Positions 11,141-22,580 of a DNA stretch of 64,000 nt are shown in pieces. The notes beneath the pieces were generated by a model, which worked only from the letters and a program-made list of their open reading frames with translations, did no database searches and was not told where the DNA came from. The first letter of the stretch is position 1; every line of letters starts with the position of its first letter. The position numbers and the translations under genes are program-made. Origin of the DNA: Golubevia sp. BC0850 (lineage: Eukaryota > Basidiomycota > Exobasidiomycetes > Golubeviales > Golubeviaceae); NCBI GenBank assembly GCA_012976225.1, contig JAAVVG010000004.1, forward strand, positions 620,001-684,000. The letters run 5' to 3'.

Positions 11141-14100
11141 TCAAGTTGGTGTTCCTGATTGAGAGGTAGAAAGAGCGCTGTCGGCTCCTTCAGTTTGATC
11201 TTGTTGCTGTTGTTGTAACCTCAGAGTTTGAAGAGTGAGGTTTGGATCCGAGTTCTCTCTAGCTAGAGGGTGAGCAGATCTTTCGTCTTGAGAATCGCTT
11301 ACGAGCATCTTCGAAACGGCACTTGAAAGCTCATCATCATGGCTACTGCTGCCTTTAAAGCCTCGGTTCTTGTTGACTGGAAGAGTGATTCCCATTCCTC
11401 CCATCGATCCTCTTCTATCCAAAAGAGCGCCATTGACCAAAGAATCGTGAAGAGAATGTCTGGCTCCACCAGGTCCGTTCAAGGGAGAACCGACCGGAGA
11501 GTTGGTCGAAGCTCTTCTTTGAACGAAAGAGTTTGACTGATTTGAAGTAACTACTGGGAAGGGATACTCGTTAGGCATAGAGGTTTCACCAGTCTTTGGC
11601 GAATGAGATCCAGTCCTTGTCGCTGCAGGTCGACCCTCTTCCGAGGCATCTTCTTCCGCTTGTGTTCCTTCAGCGACGGCAGATCCTTCGATTGCTTGTT
11701 CTTCATCTTGCTGATCCACCTGAGGACTCTTGGAGGCTTGATTCTTCTGAGCTGGTTGAGACCAATGAGGAGTCGCAGGTTGTTGATGGCTACCACTCTC
11801 TCCCTCTCCTCCAGCAGACTGCATTGCGTAGGGTGGAGGGTAAGAATCGCCGGCTCCAGTGACGGCTGGGAACATAGGATTGTGGTAATTCTGAGTAGCA
11901 CCAGGGGTAGTGACGTTCTGTTGCATCTGTTGATGAAGTGGCGCACCCGGAGCTGGATTGATGAAAGGCTGTGCGAAAGGAGTTGGAGGACCAGATTGGA
12001 GAGGAACGTTGAAATGAGGGCTTCCGAAAGGAGGAGAGAAGGGGCCTAAACCTGGGCTCAAGAACTGAGGATGAAGAGGTGGAGTTTGAGGAATCGCTTG
12101 GAAGGTGAAACCTGGCATTCCTGGAGTCATCGGAACTGAAGATCTCATTTGAATTGGAGACATGGCTCCCACAACTCCTGAGAATGCAGAAGGCGGCATT
12201 GCGATACGACCTGGATGAGGAGCTCCCGTGCCTGATGTTGAAGTGGATGTTGAAACGTTCCTCATGTCAGACGACGTTGGAGCTTTGGAAGAATTGCTGC
12301 CGAAGTTCGAGGCGTTCTGATTCCCGTACTGTTCCATTCCTCCCCATTGAGATTGCTGCTGAGAAGTTGGAGGTAGACCGAAAGCAGAGAAGCTCTGAGG
12401 TTCCTGTCCTTGGAAGTTCGAGATTCCTCCCGGATTCATCAGCTGTTGCTGTTGAACTTGTTGAACCTGATGTTGTTGAGATTGAACATGTTGCTGCTGT
12501 TGCTGGTAGAGATGCTGGAGTCTCTGTTGGTGGCTCTGCTGTTGTTGGTTGTACTGAGCGGGGGGTGGAGGTGGCTCTCTCTGTTTGAGGTTCGAGTGAT
12601 TGACGTGAGATGGAGGTTGAGTAGCTGCGAAGGCGGCAGTGTACTGAGAAGGTGTTCCTGGAGTTCCAGATCCTGGTGGGACCATCGTTTGAGCAAAACG
12701 ATCAAAGTGAACCTTCAAAGTTCTACCACTGTACTCGTATCTGTGACAGGAGAAGAGAAGAGGGAAAGGGAAAGTCAGCATGAAGCTCTCTCTTGCCTCT
12801 AAGGTTCCACGAATACTCACCCATGATAGATCCTAACAGCGTTCTGAGCATCTTCAACAGTACTAAAAAGCACAGTTCCGAATCCCCTACTCCTTCCCTC
12901 CGGTCCCAAAGCAACATCAGCTCTTTGGATGTTTCCAGCTGCTCTGAAAAGGTCCTTCAAATCCTGCCACTGACAATGGAAAGGTAAGTTTCCAACGAAT
13001 AGAACTCTACCGTAATAAGAGGAAGGACCAGGTTGTTGATTCTGGGGAGATTGGAATTGATTTGGATGTTGATTCTGCTGTAGATTCGAAGGGAAGGCAT
13101 AGCCTCCAGCCCCATGGTTCTGATGAGAGATAGATCCCTGACCAGCTCCATAAGAAGGGTTCGCATTCGTTGGAGGGTTGGAAGATGAGAATCCGAGAGC
13201 TTGTTGAAGGTAAGGGTGTAGAGCTGCGACTTGAGCTTGAAGTTGAGTTGCATTTTGAACTTGAGCTTGAGTGAAACCACTGGCAGCACCTCCTCCTAGT
13301 CCACCTTGAGCAGCAATACTACTTCTTTGGCTTCCAGTATTACTGTTCCCACTTGCAGCCTTTCCCCAACCGGAAGGGATGTGCGAACGACCGCCTCCAT
13401 GCATCGGATTGCTTTGGTGAGAGTTGCCAATCGTTGGGCCACCTGCGCTTCCCCAACCAGAAGGAGCTGGAGGATGAAGATTTTGCGACATATGCTGTTG
13501 CTGATGTTGCTGTTGTAGCATCCCATGAGGCGGTGGTAGAGTAGATCCTCCAATTCCGTTCGGGAAGCTTGTGCTTCCGACCAACCCACTCGTAAGTCCG
13601 CCGGTTGCAGATCCAGCACTTGAATGAGAATGAGAGTGGTTTCCAGCATGTTGAGAACCATTCACGGATCCTGAAGCGCTGGTTCCAGTCGTCAAGAAGG
13701 AATAGGCAGAAGGATTGGGGCTTGAAGTTCCCTGTTGATCAGTCTGGAAGTTGCTGCTCTGGATTGATCCAATTCCTGGAGAAGAATTGAGAGGAACTGC
13801 ATTGACGACTCCGAGATTAGGACTTGAAAGATTGTTCGTCATTCCAGGGATCGGTCCGGTAGATAAGAGAGTTCCACTTCTATCGATCCCAACATCCAAG
13901 TTTCTACCTTGCCAACAAAAACCTTTGAACATCTCGATAGCTCTCATAGCGTCTTCTTCAGTTGCCATTAGAACGGTTCCGTTGCCCAGAGACCTGTTGT
14001 CTTGAGTCAAAGAGACATCAGCTCTTAGAACTACTCCTGCTTTTCTGAAGAGATCTTTCAAATCTTGCCATCTGACTCTGTAGGGGAGATTTGAGATCGC

Positions 14101-15165
14101 AAGCTGAGTGCGAGGGTCTGACATCGAAAGAGGACCGTGAAGAGCTGTCGAGACTGGCGGCTGAAATGAAGGAGATTGCTGATTTGAGGAGATTGCTGAA
14201 GAATAGAGCCCATCTAAGACATTAATTCCAGTAGGATTCGAATTGGAGTAGTTCATTCCAGTGGCAGGGTTGAGCCCAACGCTTCCATTTCCGCTCATCA
14301 AAGCAGAACCACTGGCATGAGAGATTTGAGACTGAGAAGGGGAAGAAGGATAGGTCCCTGTTCCAGATGATCCGTAAGAGTTCAAAGATCCAAAAGCTAG
14401 AGCTACGGCCAAAGCGTCAGGACCACCAGAAGAAGAGTTGGAAGGATTCGGAGAACTTGAGCCTGTTTCTTCAGCGTAGGACCCTCTTATCGATCTTGCA
14501 TTTGAACTTAAAGGCGAAGAAGCAGTTGAACCAGAAGAATTGGGTGGAACTAGATGAGAGTGCTTGAGGTTGTTCAAAGCTGAAGCGGTTTGAATGCCAT
14601 TCCCATTTGATCCATAGTTGAAGTTGGTCGATGAAGAAGATGGTCTTGACAGGTTTGAAGGTTTGCTTGATCCTTGAGCTGAAACTGAACTCGCTCTAGC
14701 TGATAACATGTTCTCCATATTAGAAGAGGTATAAGCAGAATGAGATCCCCTTCTGTATTGATCCAAACTTGAACTGTCTTCCATTCCGATTCCACCGCCA
14801 TACGGAGAAGTAGAACCTCCTGTTCCATTGTTTCCTCCTAGTCCCTCCATCAGAGGTGATCCACCTAAACTAGCAAAGGCGCTCCCTCTTCTATGGTAAT
14901 CACCTTCCATTTCTGCTCCTCCTCTCCCAATCCCTCCAGCCATTCTCAAGAGAGCCGGATTTGGATGATTTGATGAACTAAAACTTGAAGCTCTCATAGA
15001 TTGATGCTCACTCTGTAGAGGTAAAGATGGAGAAAATCCTAGGCAGGAAGATGCAGTAGTAGATGAGGAAGGTGGTGGTAGAGGTGAAGAGGATTCGTAG
15101 TTTGAGGAAGAGGACTGTTGAAGATGCGAAGATGGAAGAGGTAATCCATCTTGATTCGAAGCCAT
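11141..15165 (-). CDS. RNA-binding protein with hnRNP M/Gbp2-type RRMs, Gln-rich tail (1314 aa)
   Basis: Two exons: complement of 12821..15165 and 11141..12740, with an 80-nt intron inside the second RRM; the frame closes. The ATG at 15165 (MASNQDGLP) is the first in frame. RRM1 is at about residues 352-430 (LAISNLPYRVRWQDLKDLF). RRM2 is at about 718-800 (LFVGNLPFHCQWQDLKDLF, then RGFGTVLF). The WQDLKD and GTVLF signatures are those of the Gbp2/Hrb1/hnRNP M group, which bind nuclear poly(A)+ RNA. The N-terminal 350 residues are Ser/Asn-rich. The region after RRM2 has Gln tracts and Pro/Gly-rich stretches typical of prion-like, condensate-forming RNA-binding proteins. Role inferred: mRNA binding in export, splicing or stability. 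Confidence 0.85.
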
Positions 15166-16458
15166 AGTTGTTTTGAGTCTATTAACCAAAGCTATGATCT
15201 ACCAGAGGCTGATTCAAGCTATGAGGAGTTGACTGAGCGAGGTGGAGTTGAGGTTTAGAAGGTAGGACAAAGACCCAGTTGCACTTTGCGTCTTGAAGTA
15301 GCTGCTGCAGACGCCTTCTTTTGAGGTTGTTGGCTCTAGCAAGCTGTGAGCCTTAACGAATGAGAGTCGGGGAAGGGCAGAAGTCAGAAGATCAGGTTGA
15401 AGATGTCGAATTGGGAAGGGAAGAAAAGAAAGCTCTTAGGGTGAAAATAGAACTTTAGACCCTTATTGGACGTCTGCCTCCATTTCTCCCCCCTTCAACT
15501 CCAAGGCTTCACCTGAATTACTCTTGTATTCAATAACTCACCTGTTTGCAACGTTGAAAGCAGGAAAAGGAGAGAATTGATGGGCTTGTGAAGGTTTGAA
15601 GTTGATGAGTAGCCAGTACTACCGAGAGAAGAGAAGAGAATTAAGAGATGACGTTGTAGGTGAAAGAGACGAGGCGATAGAGGGACCAGAAGTTAAAAGA
15701 CCAAAATGATTATAAGAAGAAGAAGATAGAAGGGGAAAGGGGGGAGGGTCGATGCTTGCAGCGATCTTTTTTATTGGATTTTGCCCCGATGACGTTTTGA
15801 CTGCCTGTTCTTCAAGCTTGCTTTAGAAGGAGAATGAACTTGACTTAACCAGTGAAGGAATGAACTGAACAGATTAGACCTTTTAATAAAAACCCGACCT
15901 TGAAATTAGAAAGAAAAGGAGAAATTGGTGACAAGGGAAAGGGGAAGAAGGAAAGGAGAGAAGAAATCCAAACCAACAGATCGCCAGTCGGGCTAACAAG
16001 CAAGCTACGTCATTTCTGAATTGGGAAGAAACCGTCTTCTCTCTCTTCTTTCTTTAGTACTTAAGAAAAGCATCACACACGAGGGGGTCGCAGAAGACGG
16101 TGAGAACAATCGGAACATGCTTGTTGTGTGCCTCCTTCACCCGCTGATCCCCTCTCTATTCTATTCCCCGAGTTAGCTAGCGTTGACTCCCTTCCTTTGT
16201 TGCCTTCTTGATCCATAGGTCAGATACATCGATTCGTTCGTTTTCACCTGGGATCCAACGTCAGGTCGCAAGCGCCACTGCAAACTCTCCGTCTCTCTCA
16301 CCCATTTCTTGGAGCAACGTCCGACCAGATCCTTTGTTCGAAAGACCAAAAGACATCAAAGAGAATGAAAGCTCTTGGACAGGGTAAAAGGAAAGTATGG
16401 CAGTCAGCAGCCAAAAGAAGGTTTGAGAACAGGTCGCCGTCGAAGAAGCAAAAGCAAA
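15166..16458. other. Upstream region of the RRM gene
   Basis: About 1.3 kb with no coding signature. The 15.2-15.7 kb part is purine-rich on the plus strand, so pyrimidine-rich on the sense strand of the RRM gene, consistent with a long 5' UTR or leader intron. Nothing else recognised. Confidence 0.5.
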
Positions 16459-16563
16459 GGGCCGAGAGGGGAATTGAACCCCTGGTCTCTTCTATACGTT
16501 GCCGTCAAGCAGCAGAATGTTATCACACCCGAAAGAAGCGGATTACTACTTTCCCACACAGCC
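16459..16563 (-). tRNA. tRNA-Pro (anticodon CGG) with a 33-nt intron
   Basis: On the minus strand the order is acceptor GGCTGTG, a D arm with GGA/TCC pairing, anticodon stem CTTCT/AGAAG, and a loop TTCGGG..T with anticodon CGG. A 5-nt variable loop AGACC follows, then T arm AGGGG-TTCAATT-CCCCT, acceptor 3' strand CTCGGCC and discriminator C, usual for tRNA-Pro. The mature length would be 72 nt. The intron lies 3' to position 37, the normal eukaryotic site, at about 16495..16527. The acceptor stem has one U-U mismatch and one G-U pair, so a mildly degenerate copy cannot be excluded. Confidence 0.8.
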
Positions 16564-17767
16564 ACAAATTTTTAAACTCAAAGTGCTTTCAATTAAAATC
16601 ATGATTTCTGTCAAACAATTTATCAGAAATTTTTTGTCGAATTTTTGCAAATCCTTTCCAGATTTTCTTCGTAATTGCTCAACAAAACTGACCCCAAATC
16701 TTTACCCAGTATAGCGAGATTCCAGGTGCATGTCTCTGTGTCTCTCAATTTCCCTCGATCCCATTGGAGACTGATTCAGCTTTTCCTACCCACCCTATTC
16801 TCGACTGGATTGACACTCATGTACTGAGTATTGATAGTCCTAAAAATAGTTGTCATATGAGACCGGTTTGGTAAGGAAGGGGAAGCTCTAGAGGTTGGTG
16901 TCTCCGTTTCTACTTTCTTTGCCTTCTTTTCGCTTCTTCTCGACCTTTTTTCTAAAGGATGCCAGGTCTTATCCACAACGAGGGGCCAAACATGGACAGG
17001 ATAGAAGGAAGAGTGGAACGAAGCTATCTGAGATGTCCCATCTTGACTTCCTATTGGAGCGGGCACAACTTGCCAACGACAGAGACAAGGGATTCTTTTT
17101 CTCCAGTCGAGTTGTTTGAGTCATCTTCATGGGTTCAATGCAATCTCAACTTTTCCAGTTTTCAATGGCTCAATTTGATCAGGATTAGGGATAGCTACGG
17201 ATGCTCTTTGTTATTGAAGCACCCGCTTTCTTCAGCATCGAAGATATTCAACCCTTTCGAGTTTTGATTGAAACCCAAATATCAAGTTCCTGCACTAGTG
17301 ACAGCAAATTGAAGGAATCTTTTCTCTTTGAAAGCTACGCCATTCCAAGGGAAACAAACCTACAAATAAATTGACGGGAAAAGTAGTAAGAACAAGTGAA
17401 AGAGAAACGGACGAAAATAATTAGTAGAACAACAAGGGAGAGAAAAGGAGAAAGCAGAATTCAAAAGAGAAGAGAGGGTATTAAATGGAGCGAAATAAAC
17501 CCAAAAGAAAATGAAAGAAAGTTGGTGACCGGAGGAGAGAAGGGGGTAAAAGGGTAAAAATTAAGTCGAAACAGAAACCAGATTTTGAATCAAAGAAAGG
17601 AGTAAAGAGACCGGGGAATTGAAGCGTTGAAGTTGAAGGAGGCTGCAGAGGTGAATGGAAAGATCGGGACGAGGCGGGTAAGCTTTCGAACTCCAATCTG
17701 ATGTTTACACTTTTGCCTGCCTCGAACAGGATGACTTGCCTGGTATATCAAAAGCACAATGATATTT
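16564..17767. other. Intergenic region
   Basis: About 1.2 kb. Only short random-looking open frames on both strands; no splice-consistent gene, RNA or repeat was recognised. The AT-rich part just after the tRNA may hold its 5' flank. Confidence 0.5.
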
Positions 17768-18286
17768 CTAGATTAACTGAAGCAGGATCCCAACACCTAA
17801 GAGAGCGGAGAGACCAAACGCGATTTTGACATTCTTGATTCCATCACTGCTGTCGCCTTTCTTTTCCTCTTGAATCTTCTGGTAGTCTTCAGAAGTTGTG
17901 TAATCCAGAGTGGCATTTGGAGCTATCTTAGTAGCACAATCCATAGCTGCTTCATAAGATGGGGAATAGAATCCGTAGACGTTGAATCCGTCAGACGAAT
18001 TCGATCCTGTTGTTCCAACGAGTGTCAGATTTCCTTTGTCAGCTTGGCATGCTCTGTAGACCAGTGAGAAAGAAGAGAAGATGTTAGGTAGAAGAAACGA
18101 GGAAAGAGGAACGAAACAGCGAAGGACGAAGAAGGAAGAGAAGACTCACAAACCGATGTCCCGACAAACTGTATAGGCACAGTCGTAAGGTTGCGTCCAT
18201 GTATCGTTGGTTACCTCCAAGTTACAGAACGATGAGGTAGTGTTTAAATCCATGCCTGTCATGTTGAGAGAAGTTGAGGAGGTCAT
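17768..18286 (-). CDS. Small membrane-anchored Cys-containing protein of unknown function (140 aa)
   Basis: Two exons: complement of 18150..18286 and 17768..18053, with a 96-nt GT-AG intron; the frame closes. Four or five Cys (FC, DCAYTVC, AC, DC) and several N-x-S/T sites suggest exposure in the secretory pathway. The C-terminus has a basic then hydrophobic segment (IKNVKIAFGLSALLGVGILLQLI) ending at the stop, which reads as a single membrane anchor. No classical signal peptide is visible at the chosen start, so an upstream exon may be missing or the protein may be tail-anchored. It is first in a run of three small minus-strand secretory or membrane proteins. Family not recognised. Confidence 0.65.
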
Positions 18287-18614
18287 GGTAGTTGTGTGTT
18301 GAGGAGAAGAATCAAGAAAGAAAAATGTTCCTGAGATGAAATTTTAAGGACGCGTTTCAAACTGTGGCAAAATCGCAAAATCTCCCTCGGCATGAGCACT
18401 GGAATGAACATGTTGGACTTGGAAGAGATGTTTCATCATGGCCACTTTGTCAAAGTGTCAAAGGAGGAGGAAAAAAGGCCAGAGGAGGAAGCTCTTTCTT
18501 TCGTGACTTCCCCGCAGGGCAGGAGTGCAGCCACACCACCCAGACTATTTCCAACGAGCACACGCACATAGCACTGTATCGGAACAAGAGCTTCATCGAT
18601 TTCAGATGCAGAGA
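18287..18614. other. Intergenic region
   Basis: About 330 bp holding the promoter of the 17768..18286 gene and the 3' end of the next minus-strand gene. No gene seen. Confidence 0.5.
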
Positions 18615-19810
18615 TCAGTACAAATTTCCTAGAGTACAAAGCGAAGCGAGGAGAAAAGAAGAAAGACTAAGAGCCAATCCTTCGTAACTTTTGATAGAGT
18701 AGTTCTCGTCGTCGATGCCAGTACCGCTCGAGCCTGGAGTTTGACCAGACATGGCAGAAGCAGAGCTGACAGTGGACTCCGAGTCTGTGATCCCACTGGA
18801 AGACAAGGTAGGAAGAATTCCTCCACTTGAAGAAGCGGTCGAAGTCATCCCAAAACTCGAGCCCATCGATTCAGAGCTGATGATACTTGCGATCTGACTT
18901 GGCCCAAGCTCTGACGTAATGCTATTGACAGTTGGTAAGATACTCGGAAGTTCACCAGAGTTCTCAAGACAATCAGTCGAGCTAGAACCTTCGATTTCCA
19001 AAGCGGGGGAGATTGCAGTCGATTCGCTTGAGTCGGTCACCTTGGGAGTGGTGGGACAAAAAGGAGTGAAAGAATCGGTTAGTTTCAGTCAGATCTCACT
19101 TGGCAGAGTGTAAAGCGGAATTTTACACTTGGAGGACGAAGATTTTTACCCAGGCCCCAGGGGACTCTTGGGAAAGAAGATGCTAGCTACTCACCACCAC
19201 TCGAACCGCCTGACCAACAGTCACATTGACAGGGTCCCAAGTCAAAGAAAATGTTTCTGGAGCTTGGGGCAAAAAGATCTTCAAAGGAAGGTAGGTTGAA
19301 GCTTTTTGAGAGAGGCAGTATAGATCTTGTGAGTATCAGAGAGTGAAGTCCTTCCATACAATTCTTCGATCCAGAGTATTAAAAGAAGATACGACTCTCC
19401 AAAGTTCAGACGTTCAGTCTCAATCTCCATTGAGAGTCAAGTCGGAAGAGACTATCTCTGCTTGCCACCGAATGAGACCTTTCTCCCTCTCTGCAAAGAC
19501 CCCCTTCTTCTGCTTCGTCTTCTTCTTTCTCGTCTCTCACCCCAAGAGAGTTCTAACTGGTCCACACCATAGCAGCACTCATCATGTGCTCTCATGTCTC
19601 ATTGCCCTGTCACTCACCATCGACCACGGCAACTCTGCTAATTCCACCACTCCCTTCCCACCTGATCTGACTGATCCCACATTGAATAAGAGGATTAGAG
19701 GTTTGTAGGACGTTCAGCTCACTTTGGCCCAGAGCGAGTGACAGGAAAGTGAGAAGGTAGAAGAAGATAAAGGTGATATCGATTGAGTGGAGATGAAGCT
19801 TTGAGGACAT
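18615..19810 (-). CDS. Secreted Ser-rich protein with Kre9/Knh1-like domain, probable GPI anchor (249 aa)
   Basis: Model: complement of 19618..19810, 19195..19325, 18615..19040; the frame closes. The N-terminal signal peptide (ITFIFFYLLTFLSLALG) is followed by a compact beta-type domain. It has QCGISQIRWEGSGG, then SLTWDPVNVTVGQAVRVVVTD, the Q-C/W-x-G-G/TW-x-V/V-x-DS pattern of basidiomycete Kre9/Knh1-like cell-wall proteins. A Ser/Thr-rich stalk follows, and the tail (EGLALSLSSFLLASLCTLGNLY) looks like a GPI attachment signal. The likely place is the cell wall or outer plasma membrane. Intron 1 (19326..19617, 292 nt, acceptor AAG) is long for this genome, so an additional small exon may exist there. 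Confidence 0.7.
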
Positions 19811-20168
19811 TCTGATTTGATTGAGGTGGGAGAGCAGCTCAAGGTGTTCTTGGATCTGTTGAATTTGTCGAGTGAGTTCTTGAGTGTGGAGTTGGCTAGG
19901 AAGGTGTGTAGAACCATCGTCAGGTTGTCATGGTCAGGCCGTCAGGAAGTCAGGAAGTAGAGAGTAATAACGTCAGGTGCTATTATGTGCCCCAGCTCTT
20001 CTCCTTGAGAAGCTCGCATCTTCGAGAAATATGCAATTCCAAAGTAACAATATGTACATCATGGCAGGCGCAGTGAGGACATGAAAAGAGGTCTCACAGC
20101 CAAACCCACCCGAGAATTCCATCACCCGCTCATGTCCCCTCCAATCCCTCTTAACAACTTTCAGACCT
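19811..20168. other. Intergenic region
   Basis: About 360 bp between two minus-strand genes; promoter of the Kre9-like gene and terminator of the next. Nothing else seen. Confidence 0.5.
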
Positions 20169-20710
20169 CTAAAGTAGCATAGCGCCAGCCAACACTGCTC
20201 CGATTCCAATCACTAGTGGACCACCAATTTGAGGGACTTTCAAACCAAACGCATCATCTCCCATTCCAGATTCAGAGGCAGTCATGCTGGACATGCCAGA
20301 AGAGGACATGCTCTCAGTAGAGCTGCCTGAAGTGGAAGTAGAAGTTGGAGTAGAAGAAGCTGCACTTGTGGTTGACATCTCAGAAGAGCGTGTCATTAGA
20401 GAGAAAGAGTTGGTGATTGGGTCATTAATTGAAGCTAAAGAGAGCTGATCGATTGATTCCTGCAGAGATGAAGGTAGAGTTGAAATTTGAAGAGTGAAAG
20501 TTGGGAGTGGAATTGAACGTGAGGCAGTTACATCTTGACGTGGATGGATTGCCTGAGAAAGAGAGGAGAAAGGGGGGAGGGAGAGGTAGGATAAGGATGG
20601 AGAGAAAGAAAGCAAGATGGAAAAGGAAAAAAGCTCACGATCTCACTCACCTCTGCTGAAATGGAAGAGACTAGGGCTGAGAGAATCAGGATTGAGAGGA
20701 TTGGTCTCAT
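20169..20710 (-). CDS. Small secreted Ser/Thr-rich protein, probable GPI anchor (147 aa)
   Basis: Two exons: complement of 20651..20710 and 20169..20552, phase 0; the frame closes. Exon 1 encodes exactly a 20-residue signal peptide (MRPILSILILSALVSSISAE), a common exon-shuffling layout in secreted fungal proteins. The mature part has no Cys, a Ser/Thr/Met-rich stalk, and a hydrophobic tail (GGPLVIGIGAVLAGAMLL) fitting a GPI signal or single membrane anchor. Function not recognised. It probably belongs to the cell surface with its downstream neighbours. Confidence 0.75.
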
Positions 20711-20775
20711 CTTTGGCTTGGAGAGCAATATTGCAAAGAGGTTGTTAGGAGGATTAGCTGAATGTCAATTTGGTC

Positions 20776-20784
20776 CTTTTTATA
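20776..20784 (-). promoter_or_regulatory. TATA box of the 20169..20710 gene
   Basis: TATAAAAAG on the minus strand, 66 bp before the ATG; a good match in a suitable place. Confidence 0.6.
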
Positions 20785-21217
20785 CCCTTCTTCTTCCTTC
20801 TCGCCTTCTTATGCTTTTGTGACCTGATCGATTTCCATTCCTGGGGACTCTTTTCGAATTGTGATAAGCTTGTTTGGGCCCGACTTCCTCTTTGGGAAAG
20901 TTCTAAATCCTCGCTTATCAGTTGCCTCAGCTGCCGCCGTTTGATGCGGGGAGGTCTTTGACGTCATGGAGCAAACTTGAACACTTGAAGATCTTCTCTT
21001 TGATCTTTGGTTCTATCGATTCTATCCTCCATAGTTGTAAAGATCCAAAGGAAGCCATCTCCCATTCCTTCGCGACACGTTCTGAAAGCGCGTTAGCGTG
21101 ATTGGATAGAGTGAGATGACCTCAAGTCGTAACCCTACTAATCTCCAGGAAAACTCATGCAAAAGACGAAGTTGAAAAAGAGAACCTTGAATTGTCCACT
21201 TCATCACTTCGAACCAA
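20785..21217. other. Divergent intergenic region
   Basis: Separates a minus-strand secreted-protein gene from the plus-strand SDR gene. No further gene or structure recognised. Confidence 0.5.
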
Positions 21218-22580
21218 ATGACTCAACCTGATCAAAACAGAAGTGTCGGGGCAAACTCAAGGATCCTGGTGACGGGTGGCAATGGTTTCGTGGGGTCTGC
21301 CATCGTGCATCAACTATTAGTCCAAGCCTTCAAAGTTAGAGCCACTACCAGAGCTACCTCAAAGATGGAAGGGATGAAAGAGCAGGCAGAAAAAGAATTT
21401 AGGTCTGGAAGTCTGGAAGTTGTCGAGGTTCCAGATCTGTCGGTCAGAGACTCTCTGAAAGAAGCTTTAAAAGGTGGGTGAACTCTCTGTTTTAAATCTG
21501 TGGATTTTTTGTTTCTGGCATTTGGAGAGAATCTCTGATCACGCTTCTATCAAACTCTTCTTTTGCTTCTCCAAACCAGATTGCTCCGGTGTCATTCATG
21601 TCGCCACAGATACTTCTGTTAGCCAAGATCAGAAGGCAGTCGTCAAAAACTTCGTGTCAATGAACGATGCGGTTCTTAGCTCCGTCAAAGAATCGCCTTG
21701 GGTCAAATCCTTCGTTTTGACCTCTTCAAGGATTGCCATCTGTAATCCAAAAGGAGGTTCTGAGTACCGAGCTTGCAGTAACAAGGATTGGTATGATGAA
21801 GCTCTTGGTTTAGCAGAAAAGATAACAGATGATAAAGTGAAGCCTCTTTTTATTTGTGAGTGAGACAATCCAGGGGCGAACGTGAACTTGTTGTCGACTG
21901 CCTTTCTCTGCTTTTCCTCACCTGTTTCTAGACGCAGCTTCCAAGGTAGCAGGCGAGAGAGCTTTCTGGTCTTTCATACTGAGGGAAAAGGCAAGTCAAG
22001 ACTTTCCAAGTTGAAGAAAAGGTGCACGAATATAGACTGAACCTCTCGCTGTCAAACTTTCTCAGCCCCACTTCAGAGCCAACACCATTAACCCAGATCT
22101 GGGCTTCGGTAGAGTCCACAATCCATCGTCAAGCTTCCATTCAACAGCTTCGTTTCTGAAAACCTTCGCTAAAGGAGGTTTGGGCCTCTTGGAAATCTTC
22201 TTTGACTTCCCAACCTATTTCGTAAACCCTATTTCGTAAACGTTGATGATTGTGCTAAGCTTCACGTCTCAGCTTTAATTGATGGCTCTGTTGATCAGCA
22301 GAGAATCATAGCTGCTGCCGAACCATACTCAGGACCTATCCTTCAGAAAATTTTCAAAGAAATCAAGCCAGATTACAAGGAGAGAGATCTTTCTGGGTTT
22401 CCGAGGAAGGCGAAATTTAGGATCGAAAATCAAGAAAGTGTTGATCTGCTGAAGAAGTGGTATGGAGAGGGTTACGAGGGGCTAAAAGAAACTGTAGAAG
22501 CTAATGAATGCTTTGAAGATTTGACGGAAAGAAGATGGTTCATTTTTCTCTTGATTATTTGGAAAGAACTCATTTACTGA
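21218..22580 (+). pseudogene. Extended SDR (NAD(P)-dependent ketoreductase/epimerase-like), frameshifted
   Basis: Exons 21218..21473, 21580..21855, 21932..21990 and 22066..about 22580. The nucleotide-binding motif VTGGNGFVGS (G-x-x-G-x-x-G) opens the Rossmann fold. The catalytic Y-x-x-x-K is YAASK at the start of exon 3, and VDDCAKLHVSALID is the usual C-terminal signature of the Gre2/dihydroflavonol reductase-like group. In exon 4 the 14-bp unit cctatttcgtaaac occurs twice in tandem (22214..22227, 22228..22241). This shifts the frame and gives a stop at 22237..22239, just before the VDDCAKLHV segment, which is otherwise intact. Intron 3 (21991..22065) is of the rare GC-AG type. The end of the protein (RRWFIFLLIIWKELIY) is not typical and may also be altered. 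Likely a young pseudogene, unless the duplication is a sequencing or assembly error. Confidence 0.75.

Noticed and set aside
12154-12588. 144-codon plus-strand frame opposite the RRM protein
   Set aside because: Antisense of the Gln-rich tail; Leu/Val-rich composition is an artefact of reading Gln codons backwards.
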